From Paenibacillus sp. FSL H3-0469 (GTDB lineage Bacteria > Bacillota > Bacilli > Paenibacillales > Paenibacillaceae): a stretch of 64,000 bases of DNA. Shown piece after piece: positions 24,375-32,386 of the stretch. The stretch's first letter is position 1, and every line of letters begins with the position of its first letter. Below the pieces are notes generated by a model. It saw nothing but the letters and a program-made list of their open reading frames with translations, did no database searches and had not been told where the DNA came from. The stretch covers positions 744,001-808,000 of the forward strand of contig NZ_CP150302.1 of the NCBI RefSeq assembly GCF_038051945.1. The letters are read 5' to 3'. Both the position numbers and the translations under genes were made by a program.

Positions 24375-25381
24375 AGCAGCCCCGTTCCTTGTTCCGGCAT
24401 TTTCTGAAGCTGCACTTTCTGTTCATCCTTCTTCCGCCCCTAGTGCTGATTGTCTTATCATCGTTCTTCGGGACTTCCGGGCCAGAAGCAAGGTTCAATA
24501 CGCTGAATCTGTTTTACATTACATTACTTATGTTCACTGGTATCATTGTGGCGTTCGTTGTTCTATCCTGGCTGTTCTTCTGGAGACTCCGCAAACGTCT
24601 GACCCGCTTACAGGAAGCTATGTCCGCTACTCCCGCTGCTACCGATTCATGGCCTGAGCCTGTCCTGATTCAAAAGGACCGTATGGATGAAATAGACCAG
24701 TTAGGCGGTTCCTTCAACCGGATGATCCGGCAGCTGGAAGACAGCCGCAGGCGGGAGCAGGAAGAGGCCGGGCTGCGGCAACGCCTCATTGCCAACATGT
24801 CCCATGATATACGGACACCGCTGACCATCATGAGGGGACATGTCACCCGGCTGAACAATGAACCTATGAGTCCAGAAGGACAGAGCTCCTTAGCCGAGAT
24901 CGACCAGACTATTACCCGGACCGGCGAGCTGATGGATGATTTGCTCTCGTACACCTTGCTTACCTCTGGAAAATTCCCCTTCGAGCCTGCACCCACAGAT
25001 ATGGGCCGTCTGGTAAGAGCCTCGGTTGCTGCATGGTATCCGGTATTTGAAGAACATGGCATTGAGGTTGATGTTGATCTGCCCGCAGAAGAAAGCTTCC
25101 ACTGGACAGCAGATCCCAAATGGATGACCCGGGTGCTCGATAATCTGTTTCAGAATATCATTCGCCATGCAGCGGACGGGAAATATGCTTACATCGGCGT
25201 GGATGTGCAGCAGGAACGGATTCTTGTCGCTGATCGAGGCTTAGGGATGGATCACTCCGCATACGGTGGCGGGGCAGGAATAGGGCTGTCAACTGTACAA
25301 TACATGCTGAATACAATGAATCTGAAGGCTGAATTCAACTCAAGCGGGCAGGGGACAAGGGTAGTCATTAGCAGAATGTAA
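24371..25381 (+). CDS. sensor histidine kinase
   Basis: A 336-residue kinase with two membrane segments (about 12-32 and 47-70) and a very short outer loop, so it probably senses inside the membrane or through the ABC transporter. A HAMP-like linker (about 72-125), HisKA with His145 (ANMSHDIRTPLT), an N-box (DNLFQNIIRHA) and a G1 box (DRGLGMD) follow. Start overlaps the regulator stop. The gene order regulator-kinase-ATPase-permease-permease is typical of peptide-antibiotic response and export modules. Confidence 0.93.
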   Translation: MKQPRSLFRHFLKLHFLFILLPPLVLIVLSSFFGTSGPEARFNTLNLFYITLLMFTGIIVAFVVLSWLFFWRLRKRLTRLQEAMSATPAATDSWPEPVLIQKDRMDEIDQLGGSFNRMIRQLEDSRRREQEEAGLRQRLIANMSHDIRTPLTIMRGHVTRLNNEPMSPEGQSSLAEIDQTITRTGELMDDLLSYTLLTSGKFPFEPAPTDMGRLVRASVAAWYPVFEEHGIEVDVDLPAEESFHWTADPKWMTRVLDNLFQNIIRHAADGKYAYIGVDVQQERILVADRGLGMDHSAYGGGAGIGLSTVQYMLNTMNLKAEFNSSGQGTRVVISRM

Positions 25382-25472
25382 CCTGAAGTTAACCCGGAAG
25401 TAAACGGCCTGCCCACCGGGGTGTAACCTTGCATCTGTATACTTAGCACCATAACGAAAGGATGTGTTATGG

Positions 25473-26186
25473 TTGCTTACCATCAATAACTTAGTCAAAC
25501 GCCGCGGTAAGAAGGAAATTCTGTCCGGGATCACCTTCGAAGCCAGACCTGGAAGAGTCACAGGATTCCTCGGGCCGAATGGGGCCGGCAAAAGCTCTAC
25601 ACTCCGTATCCTGCTCGGACTGGATCATGCCACCTCCGGCAGCGCCTTGATTCATGGCAAGCCCTTCGCAGAATTACAGTATCCGCTGCGAACCGTAGGT
25701 GCTGCACTGGACGGATCTGGAGCCCATCCGATGCGGACAGGACGGGCACACCTGCGCTGGATTGCTTCCGCCGCCGGACTCCCCCGCTCCCGTGTCGAGG
25801 AGGTGCTGGATATCGTTGGTCTTACTAAGGCAGCCGGCACTAGAGTCAAGCGATATTCTCTCGGCATGGGGAGAAGACTGGGGATTGCCGCAGCGCTGCT
25901 TGCAGACCCGGAGATTCTGATTCTGGATGAGCCTGTGAACGGACTCGACCCGGAAGGTATCCGCTGGATTCGGACATTTCTGCGGCAACGGGCTGAGGCC
26001 GGGAATACGGTGCTGCTCTCCAGTCATCTTATGGGCGAGCTGGCCGAGACGGTAGACGATGTGGTGATCATTAAGCAGGGGAGAATCGTTGCGGATGGCA
26101 CACTCGAAGCGGTGACCGGCAAGTACTCCACGCTGGAGCAGGCTTTCTTCGCCCTGACCTCGGGACAAGCGGGTGAGCTGCGATGA
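25473..26186 (+). CDS. ABC transporter ATP-binding protein
   Basis: A 237-residue ATPase. Seen motifs: Walker A GPNGAGKSS, signature KRYSLGMGRR (weak LSGGQ form), Walker B ILILDEPVNGLDPEG and a His switch SSHLMGELAE. TTG 25473 has AAAGGATG at good spacing; GTG 25464 is too close. The fold matches the BcrA/lantibiotic-immunity group. It overlaps the first permease start by four bases (ATGA). Confidence 0.93.
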   Translation: MLTINNLVKRRGKKEILSGITFEARPGRVTGFLGPNGAGKSSTLRILLGLDHATSGSALIHGKPFAELQYPLRTVGAALDGSGAHPMRTGRAHLRWIASAAGLPRSRVEEVLDIVGLTKAAGTRVKRYSLGMGRRLGIAAALLADPEILILDEPVNGLDPEGIRWIRTFLRQRAEAGNTVLLSSHLMGELAETVDDVVIIKQGRIVADGTLEAVTGKYSTLEQAFFALTSGQAGELR

Positions 26187-26932
26187 GGGCCGTTCATGCG
26201 GAATTGTCCAAGCTGTTCTCCCTGCCGGGCATCTGGCTGGCCTTTCTTATAGGAGTCTTGGGACCTGCCGCCTTTGCCGCTCTGGACTGTATCGCGCAGA
26301 AGGAGGATATTCTGGCTGGTATTACCACACGGCTGCCGGAAGTAGGGTTTCTTGGATTAGGCTTCGGGGTACAAGGCGTCATTCTTCTGGGGGTGCTGGC
26401 GGTCAGCAGTGAGTATGCGACAGAGAGTAGTGAGACCGGACACGGGCAGCAGATCATAACAAGCTTAACGGCGGTATCCTCCAGGCTTCAAGTGCTCTTG
26501 GCAAAAGCCGCAGCGGTGAGCCTAATCACCCTCCTGCTGTGCATCATGGCTATAGCGGCTATTGTGCCGGTAACGCGTCTGATTCTCGGAGAATTCGCCC
26601 CGGCCATGGAGTGGACCAGACTGGCCGGAGCCATGGGTTACTGGATGTTCACTGCGCTGATCGCCTTCAGCTTCACGGTTCTGACGAAGAACGGCATGAT
26701 CCCGCTCACAGTGCTTATGATCAATTCATCGCTGGTATCCTTCAGTGTCCTGCTCGCTAAGGTGACGAAGCTGGCCTATTACTTACCGGACAGGGCGGGC
26801 ATTGACATGTTCATGTCTATGAGCGATGCCTATCACACCCCGCTGGCAGGCGGTCTGGTGATGCTGGCCTGGGCAGCCGTTCTTTTCGCTATTGCAGCAA
26901 TTGTCTTCCACAGGAGGGATGCCCGAGCATGA
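26183..26932 (+). CDS. ABC transporter permease 1
   Basis: A 249-residue integral membrane protein with about six segments, ABC-2 type, beginning MRAVHAELSKLFSLPGIWLAF, a start typical of BcrB/lantibiotic-immunity permeases. It overlaps both neighbours by four bases. It pairs with the next permease to form the channel driven by the preceding ATPase. Confidence 0.9.
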   Translation: MRAVHAELSKLFSLPGIWLAFLIGVLGPAAFAALDCIAQKEDILAGITTRLPEVGFLGLGFGVQGVILLGVLAVSSEYATESSETGHGQQIITSLTAVSSRLQVLLAKAAAVSLITLLLCIMAIAAIVPVTRLILGEFAPAMEWTRLAGAMGYWMFTALIAFSFTVLTKNGMIPLTVLMINSSLVSFSVLLAKVTKLAYYLPDRAGIDMFMSMSDAYHTPLAGGLVMLAWAAVLFAIAAIVFHRRDARA

Positions 26933-27678
26933 ATATCCCGGCTGGCAGGAAGTTCACAAGAATCCTTGGTGCAGAATGGGGGAAGTTAGTCACCCTGCCT
27001 GCGGTATGGCTCATTCTGGCAGGGACATTCGTCGCTCAGTGCGTAGTGACTGCGGCTTATACTTCTGTGGCTCTGCAGGAAGGACCAGGAATGTATACGA
27101 TCCTGAATGCAGGACTGGCTTCAATGAAGTATCTGCAAGCAGGCTTCATGATGCTTGGAATAACAGCCACAGCTTCAGAGTATACAGGGGGACAGATAAG
27201 GACAACGCTCACTACGCTCCCCTGGCGCGGGCTGCAATTGTCCGTGAAGCATCTGGCATTGGCTATGATTGCGGTGCCTGCGGCCTTCCTTATGGCCGGA
27301 TCTGGTGTACTGTATAGCTTAACGATGCTCAGAGACACTTCCGCAGACATTGAACCAACCCTGATGGCCGCGAGCTTGGCAGGGGCCACGGGTTATTTAA
27401 CCTTAACCGCTCTGCTGGGTGCAGCGGCAGGCGCTATTTTGAGAAGAACCGCTCCCGCCCTGGTCATCCTGCTTGGTTATTATTTCATTGTCAGTCCATT
27501 GGCTGGAGCGGTTCTGCCTGACTATCTTCCAGATGCCGCTGGCTATTACATGTATGCGCCGCCTTCCCCCGATCCCCACAATACTCTTACACGAATGCAA
27601 GGGACAGGCATATCCATATTATGGACAATGCTCTTCATAACAGCAGCGGTTGTGCTACACCGTAAGCGGGATGCTTAG
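26929..27678 (+). CDS. ABC transporter permease 2
   Basis: A 249-residue membrane protein of the same type and length as permease 1 (FTRILGAEWGKLVTLPAVWLI), so the pair probably arose by duplication. It starts inside the permease 1 stop (ATGA). It ends only nine bases from the convergent esterase stop, with no visible terminator between. Confidence 0.9.
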   Translation: MNIPAGRKFTRILGAEWGKLVTLPAVWLILAGTFVAQCVVTAAYTSVALQEGPGMYTILNAGLASMKYLQAGFMMLGITATASEYTGGQIRTTLTTLPWRGLQLSVKHLALAMIAVPAAFLMAGSGVLYSLTMLRDTSADIEPTLMAASLAGATGYLTLTALLGAAAGAILRRTAPALVILLGYYFIVSPLAGAVLPDYLPDAAGYYMYAPPSPDPHNTLTRMQGTGISILWTMLFITAAVVLHRKRDA

Positions 27679-27687
27679 GTTAAGAAC

Positions 27688-28569
27688 TCATCTTTGGATG
27701 ATGTCTACAATTTGCTTCAAGGCCTTCTTGGCTTCAGGAATAGGGAACACTGGAAACACATGATTCATCTTCGGATACTCGTAATAACAGATGTTAACGG
27801 AATTCAGGGAGGCCAGCTTTCTGAATTTCCGGGCATCCGGCAGGAAGAATTCATGCGTCCCGATGAACAGCGTAATGGTTCCCAGATTCGTAAGCTTTCC
27901 ATAGATGGGACTAACCAGATAGTGTGTCCCCGGAAGATCCCCTGCGTATCTTTTCCCCGCTTCCACTAACGTTTCCCAGTCCAGCATGGGTTCTGCGTCC
28001 AGCATATTTGCGATTTCAGGATTGCTTAGGGTAATGTCAAGCCATGGAGACAACAGAATGATGTTGCCCGGCTGCGGCAAGCCTTGTTCAGACAGATATT
28101 GAGCGAAGGCCAGGGACAGCCCGCCGCCGGCGGAATCGCCCATAATCACGATATTCTCAGGCTTCCCGTTCTCCAGCAGATGCTTATAGACACTCAGAAC
28201 ACTCAGGACTGCATCCATGACCTGATAGTTCGGAGCCTTCGGATATACCGGTACATAGACTGTGCAATTTAACTGCCGGGTTACCTTGTGCAAAAAATGC
28301 CAGTGCCATACCAACGGCTGTTCAACATATCCTCCGCCATGGATAAAGAGAATCTGCTTGGCGTCCGCCTGGGAAGCGGATTTCAGGATATAGGTGTCTA
28401 CCGGAAAACGGTTGTCCTGGCTGATCTTATATTTGGACTGGAGCTTCACGGGCAATTCATAGGGTTGACTGTTTATCACTCGGCGCTGCTCCATGTACTC
28501 TCCGGCGTTAATTTTCTTTTTATTCAGGAATAGCAGCCGCTCTACCAAGAAGCTTCGTATACTGCGCAT
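27688..28569 (-). CDS. alpha/beta-hydrolase esterase (HSL family)
   Basis: A 293-residue esterase with the oxyanion motif HGGG (77-80), nucleophile Ser146 in GDSAGGG, an acidic candidate in the GTHEFFLPDA stretch and a late His (MNHVFPVF). This is the hormone-sensitive-lipase-like acetylesterase pattern. AAGGAGG lies eight bases before the ATG. It diverges from a LysR gene and shares an AT-rich 24-bp palindrome with it, so LysR control is likely. Substrate unknown; short acyl esters are usual. Confidence 0.9.
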   Translation of the reverse strand: MRSIRSFLVERLLFLNKKKINAGEYMEQRRVINSQPYELPVKLQSKYKISQDNRFPVDTYILKSASQADAKQILFIHGGGYVEQPLVWHWHFLHKVTRQLNCTVYVPVYPKAPNYQVMDAVLSVLSVYKHLLENGKPENIVIMGDSAGGGLSLAFAQYLSEQGLPQPGNIILLSPWLDITLSNPEIANMLDAEPMLDWETLVEAGKRYAGDLPGTHYLVSPIYGKLTNLGTITLFIGTHEFFLPDARKFRKLASLNSVNICYYEYPKMNHVFPVFPIPEAKKALKQIVDIIQR

Positions 28570-28609
28570 GTTATCGACCTCCTTCCTTTAGAATACAGGA
28601 TGATTATGA

Positions 28610-28633
28610 TAAAATATATTTAAATATATTTTA
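28610..28633. promoter_or_regulatory. 24-bp perfect palindrome, probable LysR operator
   Basis: The half-site TAAAATATATTT is followed by its exact reverse complement, at the midpoint between the divergent esterase and LysR genes. It contains only A and T, so it could also serve as promoter sequence. Confidence 0.65.
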
Positions 28634-28670
28634 GTTATCTAAACAAAAAATTAAGGATGGGACCGATTGC

Positions 28671-29579
28671 ATGAACATTTCACAGCTGCAATATTTGATG
28701 TCGGCGGCAAGTCTGGGCTCATTTACCAAAGCGGCCAGCGTGCATCATCTGACAGTGCCGACCATCAGCCAGTCCATTAAACAACTCGAGGATGAGATGG
28801 ATACCGTTATTTTTCACCGCACCAAAAAGGGAGTGGCCCCCACCAAAGAAGGTCTGCTCATCCTGCAGCATGCGGCAGCTATCCTTAAAAATATTGAATC
28901 GATGCACACCGAATTATCCGGTCTTAAAGAAGAACATGTAGAGAGCATCACCATATCGGCCATTCCCGGCCTGGTTCACCAGGTGGTTCAGGCCACGCTG
29001 GAGCTGATGATCAAGTCTCCGTTCCTGAAGGTGCAGATGATCGAAGGGGATACTGAAAGCGTCATGAAGCATGTGCAGGAAGGGGAGGCGAATATGGGAA
29101 TACTCTCATACAGCCGCGCCCAGCAGAATGCTGTATTTGAATGGCTGCCCCTTGTAGAGGGCACTGCAGTGTTAATCGTGAATGCCGCTTCTCCATTGCG
29201 CTACTATACAACTATCACCCCGGAGGATTTGAAGAATGAAGTGTTTGTACTCTACAAGGATGAGCATATCGGGAAGATCGCCCGCCATTTGATGTCTGCA
29301 CATGCGTCGAACCGCATTGCGCTGGTAACCAACAATACAGATGCCTTATGCCAAATGGTCGTTAAAGCGAACGCGATTACCATCGCCCCGGACTTTATAG
29401 TAAATGCTTTATCTTCAGTCTACCATGAACACTTGGTTACTATTCCGTTACAGCAGCTTGCGCTGGATCAGGCCATTCTGGGAAGAATCACCCGGGCCGG
29501 AGAACCGGTTTCAGCGAGGGTTGAAGAATTTACAGCTAAGCTAATAGGTTTTGTGGACCCTGGTTTGCCTGCTCCTTAA
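28671..29579 (+). CDS. LysR-family transcriptional regulator
   Basis: A 302-residue regulator. The N-terminal winged HTH is clear (MNISQLQYLMSAASLGSFTK, then TVPTISQSIKQLEDEMDTVIFHR), and the rest is a periplasmic-binding-like effector domain. It diverges from the esterase gene, the usual arrangement for a LysR protein and its target. The effector is unknown. It ends just before a bidirectional terminator. Confidence 0.92.
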   Translation: MNISQLQYLMSAASLGSFTKAASVHHLTVPTISQSIKQLEDEMDTVIFHRTKKGVAPTKEGLLILQHAAAILKNIESMHTELSGLKEEHVESITISAIPGLVHQVVQATLELMIKSPFLKVQMIEGDTESVMKHVQEGEANMGILSYSRAQQNAVFEWLPLVEGTAVLIVNAASPLRYYTTITPEDLKNEVFVLYKDEHIGKIARHLMSAHASNRIALVTNNTDALCQMVVKANAITIAPDFIVNALSSVYHEHLVTIPLQQLALDQAILGRITRAGEPVSARVEEFTAKLIGFVDPGLPAP

Positions 29580-29597
29580 CATCCTGAATTACAAAAA

Positions 29598-29637
29598 AAC
29601 TCTGACTGCATACATGCAGATCAGAGTTTTCTTTGTT
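29598..29637. terminator. bidirectional terminator
   Basis: AACTCTGA and TCAGAGTT form the base of a stem with an inner TGCAT/ATGCA pairing, followed by TTCTTTGTT. An A-run on the left serves the opposite strand, between the LysR gene and the azoreductase gene. Confidence 0.8.
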
Positions 29638-29651
29638 CTCCATTCATATCC

Positions 29652-30287
29652 TTAGAAGGTTTGGGCAAGATCTTGTGCACGGCGGATGGCAGCTGCTTTA
29701 ATCTCCTGAGCCTCAGCCGGAACTTGATTATGACCTTCAACGAACAAGCCTTCGAAGGAAGGGACGCCGAAGAAGTTCATCATCACCCCGAGATGGCGGT
29801 GGCCCATTTCAAGCTCTGCTGCAGGTGCTTCAGAGTAGAACCCGCCGCGTGCCTGGATGTGTAGTGCTTTTTTGTCTGTCAACAGCCCTACAGGCCCTTG
29901 TTCCGTATACTGGAACGATTTCCCTGCCACCGAGACTGCATCAATATAAGCTTTCATGACTGGCGGGTAGGAGAAGTTCCAGAAAGGCGTTACAAATACA
30001 TATTTATCAGCCTGGATAAATTGATCCGACAATTCAGCGAGGCGTGTAACCTTAGCCTGCTCCTCAGTGGACAATTCGCTGAATTCTGTGCCTGAACGGA
30101 GTTTGCCCCATCCGCTGAATATGTCTGCATCGATATGAGGAATATGCTCTTTATACAAATCAACAGCAATGACTTCGTCCTGCGGATGTGCTTGCTTGTA
30201 GGCTTCAATGAACGAGTTGCCGACAGCCATGCTGTAGGACTGCGTTTCATCATGCGGGTGAGCGGTGATGTATAATACTTTTGCCAT
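29652..30287 (-). CDS. azoR: FMN-dependent NADH:quinone oxidoreductase / azoreductase
   Basis: A flavodoxin-fold enzyme of 211 residues starting [23 protein letters not shown], the AzoR phosphate-loop pattern. Start ATG 30287 has AAAGGATGG upstream; a longer reading upstream has no ribosome site. Motifs [21 protein letters not shown] and GGFYSEAP fit the family. It reduces quinones or azo compounds in two-electron steps and protects against electrophile stress. It is monocistronic, with a repeat-rich promoter that suggests repression by a quinone-sensing regulator not encoded next to it. Confidence 0.92.
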   Translation of the reverse strand: MAKVLYITAHPHDETQSYSMAVGNSFIEAYKQAHPQDEVIAVDLYKEHIPHIDADIFSGWGKLRSGTEFSELSTEEQAKVTRLAELSDQFIQADKYVFVTPFWNFSYPPVMKAYIDAVSVAGKSFQYTEQGPVGLLTDKKALHIQARGGFYSEAPAAELEMGHRHLGVMMNFFGVPSFEGLFVEGHNQVPAEAQEIKAAAIRRAQDLAQTF

Positions 30288-30322
30288 AATTAGTACCATC
30301 CTTTGTAATGTAATTTTTATCT

Positions 30323-30376
30323 TGTAACCATGTCTGTTACATGTGATTATAATAGTTACATGTCGTACATTTGTCA
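30323..30376 (-). promoter_or_regulatory. azoR promoter with repeated GTTACA operator half-sites
   Basis: On the minus strand TTGACA is followed by TATTAT after 17 bp (or TATAAT after 20). On the plus strand TGTAAC (30323-30328) and GTTACA (30336-30341) form an inverted repeat with a seven-base gap. GTTACATGT occurs again at 30355, 19 bp from the copy at 30336. The sites flank the -10 box and fit a repressor binding two dimers. Confidence 0.6.
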
Positions 30377-30531
30377 ATACGAAATTATATATTTAACTTA
30401 AGGCAGTCCATTGATGCGAAGGAACATATTCCACTATGAGCAGCTGCTGGCCGATAATGTTCACATAGTAAAATTTACCGGATATGCTAAGATGGGAGGG
30501 TGTGACATTACATAGCTAAGGGGAAATTCAG

Positions 30532-32106
30532 ATGAGAAAAGTTTGGTTAGCCACGCTGGTTATTCTGCTAACGGTGCTGGGGAGTGTGCCAGGTAGCAGT
30601 GTATCCGCAGCGGCAGAGAAGCAGGTGCTGCGGATTGGTATGGATGAATTGCCGATTCTGCTGGACCCGCCAAGCATTGAGGCCGGAGACCAGGATAAGA
30701 CAAGCGTCATTAAGGCATTGTATGAGGGGCTGGTCCGGCTGGACAAGAACGGCAAACCCGTTCCCGGTGCAGCCCAATCCTGGACGGTAGGAACGGATGG
30801 TAAGACCTACACGTTCAAGCTACGGACGAATGCCAAATGGAGCAATGGCAAGAAGCTGAAGGCCGCCGATTTCGTCTATGCCTGGAAGCTGGCGCTTACG
30901 CCGGGGCGGGAAGCTGGATATCTGTACAAAATGTACTATGTAGCCGGGGCAGAGAACTATCATACCGGCAAGATGAAGGATTTTGCCAAGGTTGGGGTGA
31001 AGGCCATCAATGACAATACCCTCCAGGTCACGCTTAAGGCCAAATATGCCTATTTTCCTACTCTTCTGGCGGAGCCGGAGTATTATCCGGTATCGCAGGA
31101 GGCCAAGGAAGCTGGAAGCATCTCGAGTGGACCTTTTCAACTACAAGCACGGACCAATACGGAGATCAAGCTGGTTAAGAATCCTAATTACTACGACGCT
31201 GCGTCCATCCGTCTGAGCGAGGTTGATCTGCTGTCTCCCCTGGGCCTGAATTCGGAGAATGCGACAGCGGCCTTCGTCAACGGACAGGTGGATTGGGTGG
31301 GGGGCGGAAATACCCCGGTTGATTTTGCATACGAAGCTCAGATAAATGAGGATGACTACACATACGCTCCTTATGCTTCTACCTACTATTATCAATTCAA
31401 TCTGGGGCAAAAGCCCTTCAGTAACATAAATATCCGCAAGGCGCTGACCTTGGCTATAGACCAGGACGAGATGCCGATGCCCATACCAGCCTATGGCTTC
31501 GTTCCTTGGACCCTTTTCGGTTCTAAAGCACAGTACCGTGCAGAGGTCAGCGATACTGCGTTTGACCGGTCTAATGTGAACAAGGCCAAGGAGCTGTTAG
31601 CCAAGGGGCTTAAGCAGGAGGGGCTGACCGCGCTTCCGCCGTTCACTATTAATGTCAATGAAGGTGAAGCTCATGCGGCAGTGGCAACAATGGTTATACA
31701 GCAATGGAAAGAAAAACTGGGCGTAACCGCCACGATAGAATCGCAGAAGTGGGGGAGCTACCTGGCTAAGCGGTTAAGCGGGAGCTACCAGGTTACCCGC
31801 GCCGGCTGGTCCGCAGATTATAATGATCCGGCTTCATTCCTGAATTTCTTCCGTTCGGACAGTGCTGACAACGATTCGGGCTGGTCGAACAAAACGTATG
31901 ATCAATTCGTAAAACAGGCAGAGCAGACCTTCGATTCAGCGAAGCGAATCCAGCTGTATGCCAAGGCTGAGCAATTGCTGATGAAAGAAGCAGTGATCAT
32001 TCCGGTGTATAACTATGTAGCCGATATTCTGCGCAATCCCCGGATTGCCGGTGTGTACATCGATTATGACGGCTCCATCGCCTTCAGCCGGGGGTATTGG
32101 AAGTAG
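30532..32106 (+). CDS. orphan OppA-like peptide-binding protein without lipobox
   Basis: A 524-residue family-5 solute-binding protein: LRIGMDELPILLDPPSIEAG, then ALYEGLVRLDKNGKPVPGAA, YTFKLRTNAKWSNGKKLKAADFVYAW and INIRKALTLAIDQ-type motifs. The signal peptide ends near residue 27 (SSVSAAAEK) and contains no Cys, so it is probably cut by signal peptidase I and not lipid-anchored, which is unusual for a Gram-positive OppA. No permease or ATPase genes are adjacent. It could serve another Opp system or act as a free peptide chaperone or sensor. Confidence 0.9.
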   Translation: MRKVWLATLVILLTVLGSVPGSSVSAAAEKQVLRIGMDELPILLDPPSIEAGDQDKTSVIKALYEGLVRLDKNGKPVPGAAQSWTVGTDGKTYTFKLRTNAKWSNGKKLKAADFVYAWKLALTPGREAGYLYKMYYVAGAENYHTGKMKDFAKVGVKAINDNTLQVTLKAKYAYFPTLLAEPEYYPVSQEAKEAGSISSGPFQLQARTNTEIKLVKNPNYYDAASIRLSEVDLLSPLGLNSENATAAFVNGQVDWVGGGNTPVDFAYEAQINEDDYTYAPYASTYYYQFNLGQKPFSNINIRKALTLAIDQDEMPMPIPAYGFVPWTLFGSKAQYRAEVSDTAFDRSNVNKAKELLAKGLKQEGLTALPPFTINVNEGEAHAAVATMVIQQWKEKLGVTATIESQKWGSYLAKRLSGSYQVTRAGWSADYNDPASFLNFFRSDSADNDSGWSNKTYDQFVKQAEQTFDSAKRIQLYAKAEQLLMKEAVIIPVYNYVADILRNPRIAGVYIDYDGSIAFSRGYWK

Positions 32107-32135
32107 GCTCCCTTAATCATTCATAATAGTCAGAA

Positions 32136-32174
32136 GCCAGCGATTCCTAGCGGACGCTGGCCTATTTGGTTGTT
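32136..32174 (+). terminator. terminator after the OppA-like gene
   Basis: GCCAGCG (32136-32142) pairs with CGCTGGC (32155-32161), followed by the T-rich CTATTTGGTTGTTT. Confidence 0.65.
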
Positions 32175-32386
32175 TAGGAAATCCTGCCAAAAGTGCAACA
32201 ATCCTGCTCCTTACAAGCGGCCGGTGAGAGAAGACACCCGCATCCTTCACCCGCAGGGTGATTTTATTCCGTTTTAATGATCCTATAATTTGACAGGTGA
32301 TTACCTATTATTAGACAGGTTAACTTCATTTTCCCTGTCCGGTATGCTTACATAAGCTGCGCTCTTTGAAGGAGGTTTTGCGGCTT

